A DNA stretch of 64,000 bases from Panorpa germanica (lineage: Eukaryota; Arthropoda; Insecta; Mecoptera; Panorpidae), in the NCBI GenBank assembly GCA_963678705.1, contig OY783210.1, forward strand, positions 14,261,331 through 14,325,330, read 5' to 3'. The position numbers were made by a program, and so were the translations under genes. Below, one piece after another: positions 54,301 to 63,620 of the stretch (its first letter is position 1; every line of letters starts with the position of its first letter). The notes under the pieces are model-generated. The model ran no database searches. It was not told the DNA's origin and saw nothing but the letters and a program-made list of their open reading frames with translations.

Positions 54301-55837
54301 CTCGCTTACATTTTTATCTAGAGTGGCATTTATTTATGGCATTGCCATCACAACTATATTGACAGTTGATAAGTCAATAGTGCGGCACGGTTATGGTCCT
54401 GAGCGGTCCAGATTAACAAAGTTCTATTATATTAATAATAAATTCTATAGTAAAACACATGTATTACAGATGATCTATTTATATTTTATCTGTACATGCC
54501 TTGTCATCTTTTGCTTAACTCACATAGATCTATTGATGCAGCCTGTTTTGTCCTTGACATAGAATTATGAATGATGTCACTACCAATCGCAGAGTACATT
54601 CATTAACATAAAACAATATAACGTCTTATTTTCCTTATAAGAGTAGTTTCCTTATAATCTTGTACTGGGTGTAAATCATAAAATGAATTGAAACAGCGGT
54701 CCATTTAAAGTGGAAGTAATGCTATAAGGCATCGGTGTAATGTAATAAAATTTTGTACAGTTATGAAGCATATCAGTAACTAATTACCACGAAAATTTGA
54801 CATTGATTGACCGTTTAGAACTCGAGATAATGATGCTTAAATGAAACCAATATTAGTGGCAGCACTAGTTGATACTATGTACTCTACCACTCGCTACGAG
54901 GCCAATATTTAACTTTTATTTAAATAACGGTTAAAGTTAATTCTTTTTGAAATAGTATAAGTTACTACGCAATTTGGTTTAGTAACGTTGAATGGTTCTG
55001 AGAGACGCTTATATAATAACTAAAGCGTGGTCTCACCACGCTAAATGTCAAATCTAAGTCAATTGTAGTTAACCACTCCCGCCCCCTTGATCTCTACAAC
55101 AGTTAAAACCAGACGCCTCTTAATTAATCTGAGTGCTTCATTACAAATAAAAATAATTGGTCTCTTGTGATTTGAACAAGGCTTAATTAAATTATACTCC
55201 ATTTTAGTTTTATCAAAACGCATTTAACTAACGAGAAATATTATATTTGATTCAAACAAAAATGAGAACGTATAAACCTAGGTTTATAATAAACCTCAGT
55301 TAACTTATAGCGTAGCGATGGCATTTGATATAAATACAAATGATTCAAGAACTCGTAAAGTATATTATACCATGTTTAAAATATCAAAATATAATAATAT
55401 AAGAATATAAACATATAAGAATAGATTCAAACACCTGGGACATTATAATATATGATACTATAAACAGGGTTGCCAGATGAAAATGAACTGTACTGTCAAT
55501 AAATGTTAGAAGAAGTATTATGCTACACGTAAAAATTGATACAAAATACACATTAAGAAAAAGAAGAAGAACAGCTAAACTTAAATATATCAACGGCAAA
55601 ATATAAAAACATTACAAATTCTTTTCATTCATTTTGTTCAAACAAGATAACATTTTGAGCAAGCGAATGAATACTGATTCGGTCCATGATTTTTCTTAGA
55701 AGTGATTTATGTTTGTTAATGTAATGTTACATACCTTGTTCATTTTCTAATTTTAATTCTTCGTGGCTCCGTGCAGTAGTTTGGTGCAGAACTGCCCACA
55801 AAACGATAAGTACAAAGGCAAGTGTAAAATATTTCAT
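42162..55837 (-). CDS. Predicted chimeric secreted protein: signal + VEGFR-like Ig D1-D2 (x2) + seven-cysteine tail
   Basis: The array is head-to-tail, so the signal exon at 55837-55735 (phase-1 donor) pairs with the cysteine-rich exon at 42355-42162 (phase-1 acceptor). Between them lie eight Ig exons, entering and leaving in phase 1: cassette B 53096-52960, 52882-52678, 52602-52466, 51892-51764 plus 43957-43941; cassette A 43798-43662, 43578-43374, 43298-43162, 42588-42444. Without the retrotransposon the length would be 514 aa. D1 has C-x-G-x4-L-K-W and DVGFYVC. D2 has 'DDFVIPCRPTSPTVRVTL' and 'YDNRYGFFL' then EDTGAYDC, the hallmark of VEGFR domain 2. No membrane segment or kinase is present. 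I infer a secreted binding protein, perhaps a VEGF/PVF decoy. In this haplotype the fourth Ig exon of cassette B is split by an LTR element, so the full frame is broken. Splicing is predicted, not shown. Confidence 0.6.
42444..43798 (-). CDS. Ig cassette A (D1-D2, VEGFR/PVR-like), intact
   Basis: Four exons: 43798-43662, 43578-43374 (D1) and 43298-43162, 42588-42444 (D2), symmetrical phase 1-0-1-0-1. The D2 acceptor that keeps frame is 'attctaag' before 42588; the nearer 'cttacag' would shift frame to a stop. The last donor can be at 42443 or three bases earlier, both phase 1. Within D1 the Cys pair is IKC and YVC; within D2 IPC and YDC. All canonical Ig residues are present. The block from 42356 to about 43850 is one duplication unit; the unit restarts at 43850 with 'gattctaaacacataataaa'. 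Confidence 0.8.
43850..43957 (-). repeat. Left piece of Ig cassette B unit, cut off by the LTR element
   Basis: Repeats 42353-42460 ('gattctaaacacataataaa' to 'tactgatttgaacatat'). Contains the 3' part of the fourth Ig exon of cassette B (43957-43941) and its phase-1 donor, then is interrupted at 43957/43958 by the 5' LTR. Confidence 0.9.
43954..43957. other. Target site duplication ATAT (left)
   Basis: ATAT occurs at 43954-43957 and again at 51760-51763. Cassette A preserves the empty site, 'gaacatatatagtg', in which ATAT is present once. Confidence 0.9.
43958..44705 (+). repeat. 5' LTR
   Basis: Begins TGTTGTAAGTACGCATATG and ends ACTATTTTACAACA; TG...CA termini. Same length as the 3' LTR. 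Confidence 0.95.
44707..44728 (+). promoter_or_regulatory. Primer-binding site, probably tRNA-Leu
   Basis: One base after the LTR, TGGTGTCAGGTGGGGTCTCG(AA) is the complement of a tRNA 3' end: TGACACCA acceptor, T-arm stem and a TTCGA T-loop. The TGACACCA end fits tRNA-Leu best; isoacceptor not determined. Confidence 0.65.
45151..45472 (+). repeat. 85-bp tandem repeats in the retrotransposon leader
   Basis: Units start at 45151, 45236 and 45321 ('tattagtagcatccttgta'), almost identical, with a degenerate fourth unit to about 45472. They lie between the primer-binding site and the gag start. Confidence 0.9.
45776..50692 (+). CDS. Gag-pol polyprotein of the LTR retrotransposon
   Basis: 1,638 aa in a single frame. 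Gag part (about residues 110-300) resembles DUF1759, usually seen in BEL/Pao elements ('LTVFDGEYINWQSFMELFT', 'LKLNLSGEPL'). A zinc knuckle CNHCKKSGHTEKYC is near 324, and an aspartic protease FLLDTGSQISL near 450. Reverse transcriptase has the gypsy-type YLDDVVIFG near 858, RNase H has TDASKYAIGAVLSQ near 1007. Integrase has an HHCC zinc-binding segment at about 1307-1347, Asp residues near 1376 and 1436, Glu near 1474, and a C-terminal GPY-like motif. Gag and pol in one frame need no frameshift. The element appears intact enough to be active. Mixed gag/pol affinity is noted as a finding. Confidence 0.93.
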   Translation: MAPNVHSLTLVENTINLINEFSKNLEVQSTSLTIVELKIKNLDKAWVKYSSIVEALLPTLKNEEASAIVSKSMEVESIYDDTLIYLLNYKQTFENDTHIVDDSKSIDSIKNLNLSPMQLTVFDGEYINWQSFMELFTNLIRNNSKLSSIEKMHYLKLNLSGEPLKLIKNYPLTNDNYEIVWNILCKRYDNKVALIETCLNNLINYNVIRLESEINIKKLLDEINESIRALTELGIYSNHSDFMLIHILKTKLDFNSSKEWENRNNSELPTLNEFTEFLERRWRNLERRRHIKVKTYPSVPNSNSKPVSSKQIPNKVETKTKNLFCNHCKKSGHTEKYCFIKKENLDTGNPIAQVNTCREATILSEPSTCCERSKHLISDGSQVSFTNKTQHNSNNELCFFYDFDEINTGNLQNNNDILSFDSKNKNVKAKQTVDTIQFKMVAAKAKTVSFLLDTGSQISLIKQNILNNNVRINNKSKILLKGISEGTPYTLGSLKTSIILDSNKSKQTLQVVSENFPIKHDGIIGLDILRKLNAVINLKMNRVQFSECGKVIELPLININNIVLPARTRKIIPMSGSTVGVCVARELLPEVFLANALIKPVKNIFYISIINSSIKNIILSNFKPNIIPIDQFSIYHFSKSSPNNRKELLLNNLNLSHVNSELVTELIEICDSFNDIFFLPGDKLSCTSALSHKIKINSSKPVNVKPYRLPHAQKEIVEKHIQELLVNNIIEESDSPYNAPLLVVPKKPDALGNKQFRVVVDFRKLNEQTTSDAYPLPLIHDILDQLSGAKFFSTLDLASGFHQVPMLPEDKEKTAFSANFKHYQFVRMPFGLKGAPPMFQRLMSHVLTGLQGIDCLIYLDDVVIFGKNISEHNQRLKNVFSKLREHNLKLQPSKCNFLHKDLIYLGHVINETGILPDPSKVEAIKNFPIPNSPKQIKTFLGMSGYYRRHIPHYAEIAKPLYNAANSNVKVLEWSDQCDESFKTLKNKLTISPVLQYPDFSKNFVVTTDASKYAIGAVLSQGTIKESHPIAYASRTLNKAQQNYTTTERELLAVVWAVAHFRPYLYGKFFSIVTDHQALTWLMSIKDPSSRLMRWRIKLEEYNYEVIYRPGSSIPHVDALSRVYSLQVETMDVTYENYLEIIKNKIIINNKVIEHDKSLYDAPTSFSLVDFVSKDFKNSIGNSPELINKFSSINAFLIQEKEVSEIAYVEIDTRFIICLIIKEFHFNLPNYKEIFLALVNLKNFCTLHKITNIAMNRFESELSKLDFAQLRTMIRHIFDKTNIIVHIYNDNILKISDPELINNVISEFHVNPTAGHLGVSKTIKRLKSHFKFPSMIRKVKNFIRQCVSCQKNKVCKLNKCPLTITSTSKHSFERLALDIVYLPKKDDNDKYKYLLTIQDDLTKFTEAIPIINQEANTVAKALVTNVICRYGVPNMILTDQGTNFMSKIFKDICKLLKIKQLKTTAFRPATNGALERVHRTLAEYLRNFCKKQDDWINWIPYAMFVYNTTPHTATGFTPFELIYGHKANLPSIFYKEPIEVNTYNNFIVELKHRLQVARELAINNLVKSKEKTKLYFDKRVNSLFTPEVNELVLLRNEQLPTKGQSKKLLPLYVGPYKVTKIISPVNTEILIGKKTYGSS
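50693..51011 (+). other. 3' internal region with candidate polypurine tracts
   Basis: Two purine tracts precede TGTTGT: 'gaaaggggg' at about 50893-50901 followed by TGTTGTGATATGTACGAC, and 'ggttgaggag' just before the 3' LTR at 51012. The second is the working one by position. Confidence 0.6.
51012..51759 (+). repeat. 3' LTR
   Basis: Same 748-bp sequence as 43958-44705, ending CAACA, followed by the ATAT target duplication. Confidence 0.95.
51764..53096 (-). pseudogene. Ig cassette B (D1-D2), fourth exon disrupted by the LTR element
   Basis: Near-identical copy of cassette A: exons 53096-52960, 52882-52678, 52602-52466 and the 5' part of the fourth at 51892-51764, with matching splice sites. 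Substitutions such as Val to Ala in 'ADYPHATNLQ' and Thr to Ala in RTADS distinguish it. The first three exons are open. The fourth is cut after the EYTIY codons; its last 17 bases lie 7.8 kb away at 43957-43941. Read-through would enter LTR sequence. Confidence 0.8.
53638..54220 (+). mobile_element. GGGCTTGTGT MITE, copy 5
   Basis: About 583 bp, AATGGGATTGTGTC to GGACACAAGCCCATT, same orientation as copies 1 and 2, with a few internal deletions. Lies in the first intron of the chimeric Ig gene. Confidence 0.88.
54221..55451. other. Intron sequence of the chimeric gene, no exon recognised
   Basis: AT-rich DNA between the MITE and the duplicated signal-exon block. I looked for another Ig or cysteine-rich exon on the minus strand and found none. 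Confidence 0.5.
55735..55837 (-). CDS. Signal-peptide exon of the chimeric Ig gene
   Basis: MKYFTLAFVLIVLWAVLHQ then an acidic propeptide ending ENEQ, phase-1 donor GTATGT at 55734. Nearly identical to the first exons at 40151 and 60683. No cysteine-rich exon follows before the Ig exons, so the next acceptor in phase is 53096. Confidence 0.75.
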
Positions 55838-55886
55838 GTTGCTGATTTTCTCTCAGTAGTGTGTTGTTCAGCTTTGTAGCAGATGA

Positions 55887-55894
55887 TTTATATA
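55887..55894 (-). promoter_or_regulatory. TATA box before the chimeric gene's signal exon
   Basis: TATATAAA at the same distance and in the same context as before 40151 and 60683. Confidence 0.55.
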
Positions 55895-56707
55895 CTGATA
55901 ATTTAGTCAAAGTTCATCAAAGACAGTGGCGTAGTCCCGATAGAAAACCCTGTGTGTGGAGCTCCTTATCAAATAAACTGAGAAATAGTACATAATTTCA
56001 ACAACGCGGTCTAGATAGATAAAATTACTTCCAAAAAAGCATATACACTGCAACGTTGTTACTTTATTTGATTTTACAAATATGCATGCTATAACCTCAA
56101 TATAACGTCCCTCTATATAGCCGATATATGGATAAAAGAAAGAAAACGAGCCTATAACCTGTTACAGAGAATTTATGGATTGCAATCTAACCTTTTATTA
56201 ATATTGACTTCTTTTAACCATCCTTTCCTCGATTTAATCCGTTATATCCGTATTTTCTGTTAATTTAAAATGATACCTCTTGTTAAGAGACGTTTATTAT
56301 GAATTAAAAATAGGATGTTATGAATTTTTAAAGTAATGCGTATTATATTTTACCCAACCATGCTTACATAGGGGTCTCGATATTTCTAACTACGCCATTG
56401 TTCATAGATTACAAGCTGGCATCAGTATCCTCTTACAGAAACTCCCCAAAATATTATCTTCCATTGAAAGTACAAGGATAACGCAATAATAAATAATATC
56501 CATCTACGCACAAAATGATATTTTTTGCTTATTGTTATGTTTTAATATGAACCGATGTTGATTATAAAAAAAAACAAATTTGTTTAAAGTTTTGTCCAAA
56601 AAACAATTTTGTCAATTAAAAAAAAAAAGATAAATTTAAAAAAAAAATTACAAACACACCCTTTGTCTTGGTCTTTGCTAAAACTATAACTTAAAAACCC
56701 ATTTTTT

Positions 56708-56920
56708 GATTAAGGTGAAACGATACTTGGCCATTTTAGATTCGCGAAATATAGATGGTGATACTATACACCAGGTTAAATATTATCAAAAAACCATGTT
56801 TTTTTATGTTTAAATCGTTTTATGTAAGTAACTATAAACGCGAATCAAAATCTAAAGCTGCAATTAGTTAGATGAATAACGTATCTACATTTTAAGCTTT
56901 CTTCCACTGACTTTTAATAA
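56708..56920 (+). repeat. Inverted repeat, left arm
   Basis: From 'gattaaggtgaaacgatact' to 'cttccactgacttttaat'; reverse complement of 57861-58075. The two arms flank the cysteine-rich exon of the next gene. Confidence 0.88.
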
Positions 56921-57576
56921 GTTTTGAACCGCAAAAATAAGTTTTGAAAATGAATATTGCTATATTTTCTAGTTAAATTAAAATTTTTATATGACTAGGA
57001 TATTATCGAATACTCCATATATTTTTAAATCTTAAGCGTAAGTTTGAGAACCATAATAAAGGTTATAAAATTTATAACAACCCTTAGAAATGTTACCAGT
57101 CATATAAAAATCTATATTTATAAAACAGTTTTGTTTTCAAAAAACAAAACAAAAACATGATTTGTTTTATTTTAAAACAGTTCTCTTTTTCGAAAACAGA
57201 CTGTTCACATTGAATAATTGATTCATAAATGTTTTTTTTTACTTGGATATTTTGAATCTAAATATAAAGTTATGTACTTTAATTTTTGTGTTTGCGAAAA
57301 TCAAAATTACGTAATAGTAGCTATATATTAATGTAACTAGCTTTTCGAAAATATCAATCTATTATTCTTTTGATTTAAAATTGCATTTCGAACTCAATAC
57401 TAATTCATTATCTAACTAAAATAATACAGTGTGTTCAACTTTATATTTATATTTTATTCATTATTTTCAAGTTATATAATTTGTTACATAGAATTTTATA
57501 ATTATTTTATGGTTACAGTATTTTGGATTAATTAGAAGTTTTTTAAGAATTAAGATTAGAAGAGAATAGAAATAAT

Positions 57577-58337
57577 TCAAGATTGGATAACGTTTTCTTG
57601 AATATGAGGATCTCTGTTGAAGCACCGACATTGTTCATTAATGCATTCTCCCAGCATAAAGTTTCTCTTAATGCACTCTTCATTACACTTTGCAGCCCCA
57701 CCAACCCCGTAGCCTGCTTCACAGTAAGGGCAGATCTTCCTCTTCTCCCTTACAAGAGAACCCTCTGGAAAACAAAATGATATTTTATGTAAAAAATGAA
57801 CATAATGATTCTAAACACATAATAAAGGTTATTTTATGACTCTAATCTCGTTAAACAACTCATTAAAAGTCAGTGGAAGAAAACTTAAAATGTAGATACG
57901 TTATTCATCTAACTAATTCATCTAACAGCTTTAGATTTTGATTCGCGTTTATAGTTACTTACATAAAACGATTTAAACATAAAAAACATGGTTTTTTTGA
58001 TAATATTTAACCTGCTGTATAGTATCGCCATCTATATTTCGCGAGAAAAAATGGCCAAGTATCGTTTCACCTTAATTTTAAAACATACTATTATACAAAT
58101 GTTTTTTAGTAAACTGGATAAATATTTTTGCTAAAACATAAGATATAGAACAATTCAATTTTAAAGTTTCAGTACTGTCTTTTAAAATGAATGTATTAGC
58201 TACGTAAATGTTACATTAAAAAGTAAATATATCTAACCTTGATCACCTTCATTCAATTCATCGATAGATCTTGATGTTGTTTGGTGCAATACAGCGCAGA
58301 AAACTACCAGTACGAATACTAATGTATAGGACTTCAT
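57577..58337 (-). CDS. Secreted seven-cysteine peptide (CPYC family), intact
   Basis: Two exons: 58337-58238 and 57764-57577, phase-1 intron, 95 aa. Signal peptide MKSYTLVFVLVVFCAVLHQ, propeptide with IDELNEGDQ, exon 2 with EGSLVREKR then CPYC, CNEEC, GEC, QCRC and a 13-residue extension after the last Cys. The tail exon is almost the same as the chimeric gene's. Its intron begins, next to exon 2, with 57780-57845, which matches the boundary between the two Ig cassettes at 43826-43885 but contains no Ig exon. That suggests a lost cassette or the ancestral intron. A right inverted-repeat arm (57861-58075) fills most of the remaining intron. Confidence 0.85.
57861..58075 (-). repeat. Inverted repeat, right arm
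   Basis: Reverse complement of 56708-56920, with minor changes ('ctgctgtatagtatcgccatc' here). Lies inside the intron of the peptide gene at 57577-58337. Confidence 0.88.
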
Positions 58338-59027
58338 TTTCGAATTAATTAAACTTATTAAAATACCGAGTGGGATGCTATTTGGTCTGATGACTCTACT
58401 GTAATGTTTATCACGCTTAAAACATAAACTCTGTCGTCAACTTTTCTCTAGAATATCACCAAATATTACTGTTTCACTCACACTTATTGCAATGGAATGA
58501 GAGTGAGCGAAATATGAAATATGTTATAGTTCAAGGCTACACCGCTAGAGACGCTTCCATCAGACATAAATAGATAGCAACTAATATAAACTGTATGCAC
58601 ATTTTTAACACAAAATATAATCTCAATTTAAAGTTAATGATAACATTGAATAATTAACTATATAAAAAAAGCTTTCGTAGTACAGATTTTTATGCTAGCA
58701 CGTACACAAGATAGGGGCAATTTGTTTGCATTTGTACATTTAAAAAATTAGGCTGTCATAATAAAGCTTCGATAATGAGCATGCTTAAATGGCTTGATCT
58801 ATAGTTATAGAATATAGGGATATATAGGGTAACATTTATAAAATAATATAAAAAACAAATTTGTAAGAATAAATTTATTTGTCATTGCAAGAATTACATT
58901 TATTTATACAAAACTATTACATACGTAGCAAAGTACATATATATTTTTTAGTATTTATTAATATAAAGGCTTTAAGTAACATCTATATAAACTCGATATT
59001 TTATTCCAAGTTGTATTTTATTTACAC
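58338..59027. other. Intergenic spacer between peptide genes
   Basis: Holds the promoter of the gene ending at 58337. A short palindromic segment 'ctcacacttattgcaatggaatgagagtgag' near 58470 resembles 'ctcattgttagaaaatgagtgtgag' near 5228 in a DCLRE1A intron; both are followed by a similar '...tacaccgctag/gtgtagctctgg' stretch. Probably a small dispersed repeat. Confidence 0.45.
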
Positions 59028-60683
59028 TTATACTGCATCAGGTTCTGAGTTAAAACACTGACATTTGATTCCTACGCATTCCCCCATCATATGACCAGTA
59101 CTTCTGCACCAGTTATTGCATCTTGCGGGTCCAGTAGGTCCTCCAACAGAACTGCAGAAGGGACAATTATACCGCACCTCCCGCCTCTCTCTTAACAAAG
59201 AACCTGAAAGAATAATTTTATCTTAATAACATTTCTTTCAAATGTATATTACAATTCAGTTGAACTTCCATTTGATATATCAAATTATTTACAATTTTAT
59301 AGATAGGGTTGCCAGATGTAGAGTGAAAAATTTACTGCGTTTTTTATTTCATATATTCAAATTAAATGGAAACAAATAAAACAAACTTTACCAACGAAGG
59401 GGAAAATGCCAGTAAATCGTAACACTGTTGAAAACACATTTTAAGAAAAGGAAGAACAGCTAAACTCAAATAAATATTGAAAGAAAAATTATGTCAATGA
59501 TTTTTCTTAGAAGTGATTTATGTTTCTAATGTAATGTTACGGGCTACACTTTTAAAAAGAATAATGGAGAAGAGGCGCAGATAAGGGAGGTGGCAAAGAA
59601 GGCAGAGCAAGCAACGCGACGGGTATGGAGACTAGGGGAAAAGGTATTTGGGGGGGACATACAAAAGATAATATGGATATTTGATAGACTGATAGCCAGT
59701 ATGATGTTGTATGGAGCAGAGGTTTGGGGGTGGAAGGAACAAGAAAAGTTGGAAAGAATACAGGTGAGATATATGAAATGGGTACTAGGGCTGGACAGGT
59801 GCACGCCAGGATACATGGTGATGGAGGAGCTAAAAAGGGATAAGATACGAATTAAAACAGGGGAAAGAGCAGTAAAATACGAGGAGAAATTGAACAGAGC
59901 GGAAAGCAAAATTTTAAGGAAAATAAGAGAGGATAACATAAAGAATGGGGGGGGACGAGGTCCAAAAAATAGAAAGGAGTACTTTGAAAGGAATGGAATG
60001 GCGATCGAGGAGGCAGAGAGGAGAAGAGAAGGTGGCGCAAGTGTGGAAGAGGAGCTAAGGAGAAGGGATAAGGAGACACAACAGCAGGAGAGAATGGGAA
60101 AAATAGAAAAAAGTAACTACAATAAAAGATATAAGAGGTTATGGGAAAATAATGTACCTCAGTACCTTATAGAAAAAGACATAAAACACATAAGAAGAAC
60201 AGCATGGTTTAGATTGGGAAATGAGGAAAAAGGAAACAGATACTGGGAAAAGAGTGAGGAAAGAAAGTGTAGAGTGTGCGGAGCGGAGGACGAAACACTG
60301 GAGCACATTAAGTTTGAGTGTAAGGAAAAAGTAGCGAGCGAAAGGAATATTGGCCAGCTATTAAAGGGAGGCAGTGAAGGAAAGAGGTGGATGGCGGAAA
60401 TAGTAAGAAGGAAAGAAAAAACAGGAGAATAAATAAGCTGGTGGAGAATAATGTAAATTTAATTGTAATTTGAATGTATTTTGAAATGTATTAAGAATGT
60501 AGATTGTAAAGCCGAAAGGCGAACAATAAACAATAAAAAAGAAAATAAAAAAATAAAAAAAAAAATGTAATGTTACATACCTTGTTCATTTTCTAATTTT
60601 AATTCTTCGTGGCTCCGTGCAGTAGTTTGGTGCAGAACTGCACACAAAACGATAAGTACAAAGGCAAGTGTAAAATATTTCAT
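59028..60683 (-). CDS. Secreted seven-cysteine peptide (CPFC variant), intact
   Basis: Two exons: 60683-60581 and 59203-59028, phase-1 intron, 92 aa. Signal and propeptide almost identical to those at 40151 and 55837. Exon 2 has a longer basic stretch (GSLLRERREVRY), then CPFC, CNNWC, GEC, KCQC and the SEPDAV ending, so it pairs with the gene at 39566-40151 as a subfamily distinct from the QENVIQS-tailed pair. A non-LTR retrotransposon fragment sits in the intron and leaves both exons open. TATATAAA at 60731-60738. Confidence 0.85.
59541..60563 (+). mobile_element. 5'-truncated non-LTR retrotransposon in the peptide gene's intron
   Basis: Flanked by a 13-bp direct repeat AATGTAATGTTAC (59528-59540, 60564-60576), with an A-rich tail before the right copy. 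It keeps only the region downstream of reverse transcriptase. The body is purine-rich, GC-richer than its surroundings. It lies antisense to the host gene. Confidence 0.88.
59590..60432 (+). CDS. C-terminal part of non-LTR ORF2 protein
   Basis: 280-codon open frame with 'DRLIASMMLYGAEVWGWKE', 'LERIQVRYMKWVLGLDRCTP' and a C-terminal CRVCGAEDETLEHIKFEC zinc-finger-like motif, all typical of the thumb-to-C-terminus region of insect ORF2 proteins. The reverse transcriptase core (FADD) is missing, so this is not a gene but a truncated copy. The frame is open with no stops, so the insertion is young. Confidence 0.85.
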   Translation: MAKKAEQATRRVWRLGEKVFGGDIQKIIWIFDRLIASMMLYGAEVWGWKEQEKLERIQVRYMKWVLGLDRCTPGYMVMEELKRDKIRIKTGERAVKYEEKLNRAESKILRKIREDNIKNGGGRGPKNRKEYFERNGMAIEEAERRREGGASVEEELRRRDKETQQQERMGKIEKSNYNKRYKRLWENNVPQYLIEKDIKHIRRTAWFRLGNEEKGNRYWEKSEERKCRVCGAEDETLEHIKFECKEKVASERNIGQLLKGGSEGKRWMAEIVRRKEKTGE

Positions 60684-61604
60684 GTTGCTGATTATATCAG
60701 TACTGTTGTGTTCATTTTCGCAGCAGATGATTTATATACTGTTAATTTGGTCAAAGTTCAGATAAAAAGTTTGACATATCATAACAGTGGCGGCTGAATT
60801 TAAAGGGATGTATAAACATAGATAGAAGGATTGATAAACATTAAAATTGAAGGTTGCTGCCATAAATAAAGACAAAGTGTATTATTGCGAAACTGATCCA
60901 GAGTGAGAGTTAACTTATTATTCTAGTAGAGAGTAATATTATTCTCCCATTAAAAAGGATTACGGACCGTCACTGCATATATTAAAACTACGCATTTGCT
61001 TTAACGGAAATTATTATCAAAATATGCGCCGATGCGCACTTATCAAGTTTGTTCAAATTTGTTTTAATCACTAATGTTTATATGTATATAGTTGTCGGTG
61101 ATTATTTATCTCTTTTACACTCTGCTGTAATTTTTATCCTTAAAAGGGACAAAAATGACTTTCTTAAACGTTATTAATATTTTTACAATATTGTAGCCTG
61201 CTGATTTTTAAGTCCTGATTAGTACTGTGTTTTATAGCCAAACCAAATTAAAGTGTAAAAATGTTTGCAGCGGACCAGGAACAGGCGCATTTGATTACAA
61301 AAATAATCATATTTAATTCGCAAACAATAATTTTGATAATATTAATAGAGGAATAGATAAATTTGAAAGATTTTTTGAATGTTTTTTCAAAGATATCTAA
61401 AAATTTTAGAGTACACATTGTTTATTGATAGCAAGGATCATCACCTTTATGCTTGACAGTATAACATTTTGGGGATTTAATTTTACAAGGTTTTTGAACT
61501 TGGTTCATTTACAAGCTGTCAAAATCTAATTTGATATAAAGTTTTGTTGTTTATGTACGTTATCCATACAATTTTATTCAATAAACAATAAATAAATATC
61601 TAAA
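60684..61604. other. Intergenic spacer between the peptide array and the zinc-finger gene
   Basis: Contains the TATATAAA at 60731-60738 for the minus-strand peptide gene and the 5' flank of the plus-strand zinc-finger gene. No other gene seen. Confidence 0.5.

Positions 61605-63620
<2,016 letters not shown>

Larger units (their letters stand above)
55452..57580. repeat. Tandem duplicate of the 39.8-42.2 kb block
   Basis: Starts 'actataaacagggttgccaga' like 39808, continues through the signal exon (55837-55735 against 40151-40049) and the following intergenic DNA ('ttacaagctggcatcagt' at 40548 and 56408; 41320-42120 against 57140-57560). Small local deletions and insertions separate the copies, such as 56094-56330 present only here. 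Confidence 0.85.

Noticed and set aside
54323..54562. 79-aa plus-strand frame with hydrophobic end
   Set aside because: No start context, no family feature and no partner exon; it lies in intron-like DNA of the chimeric gene.
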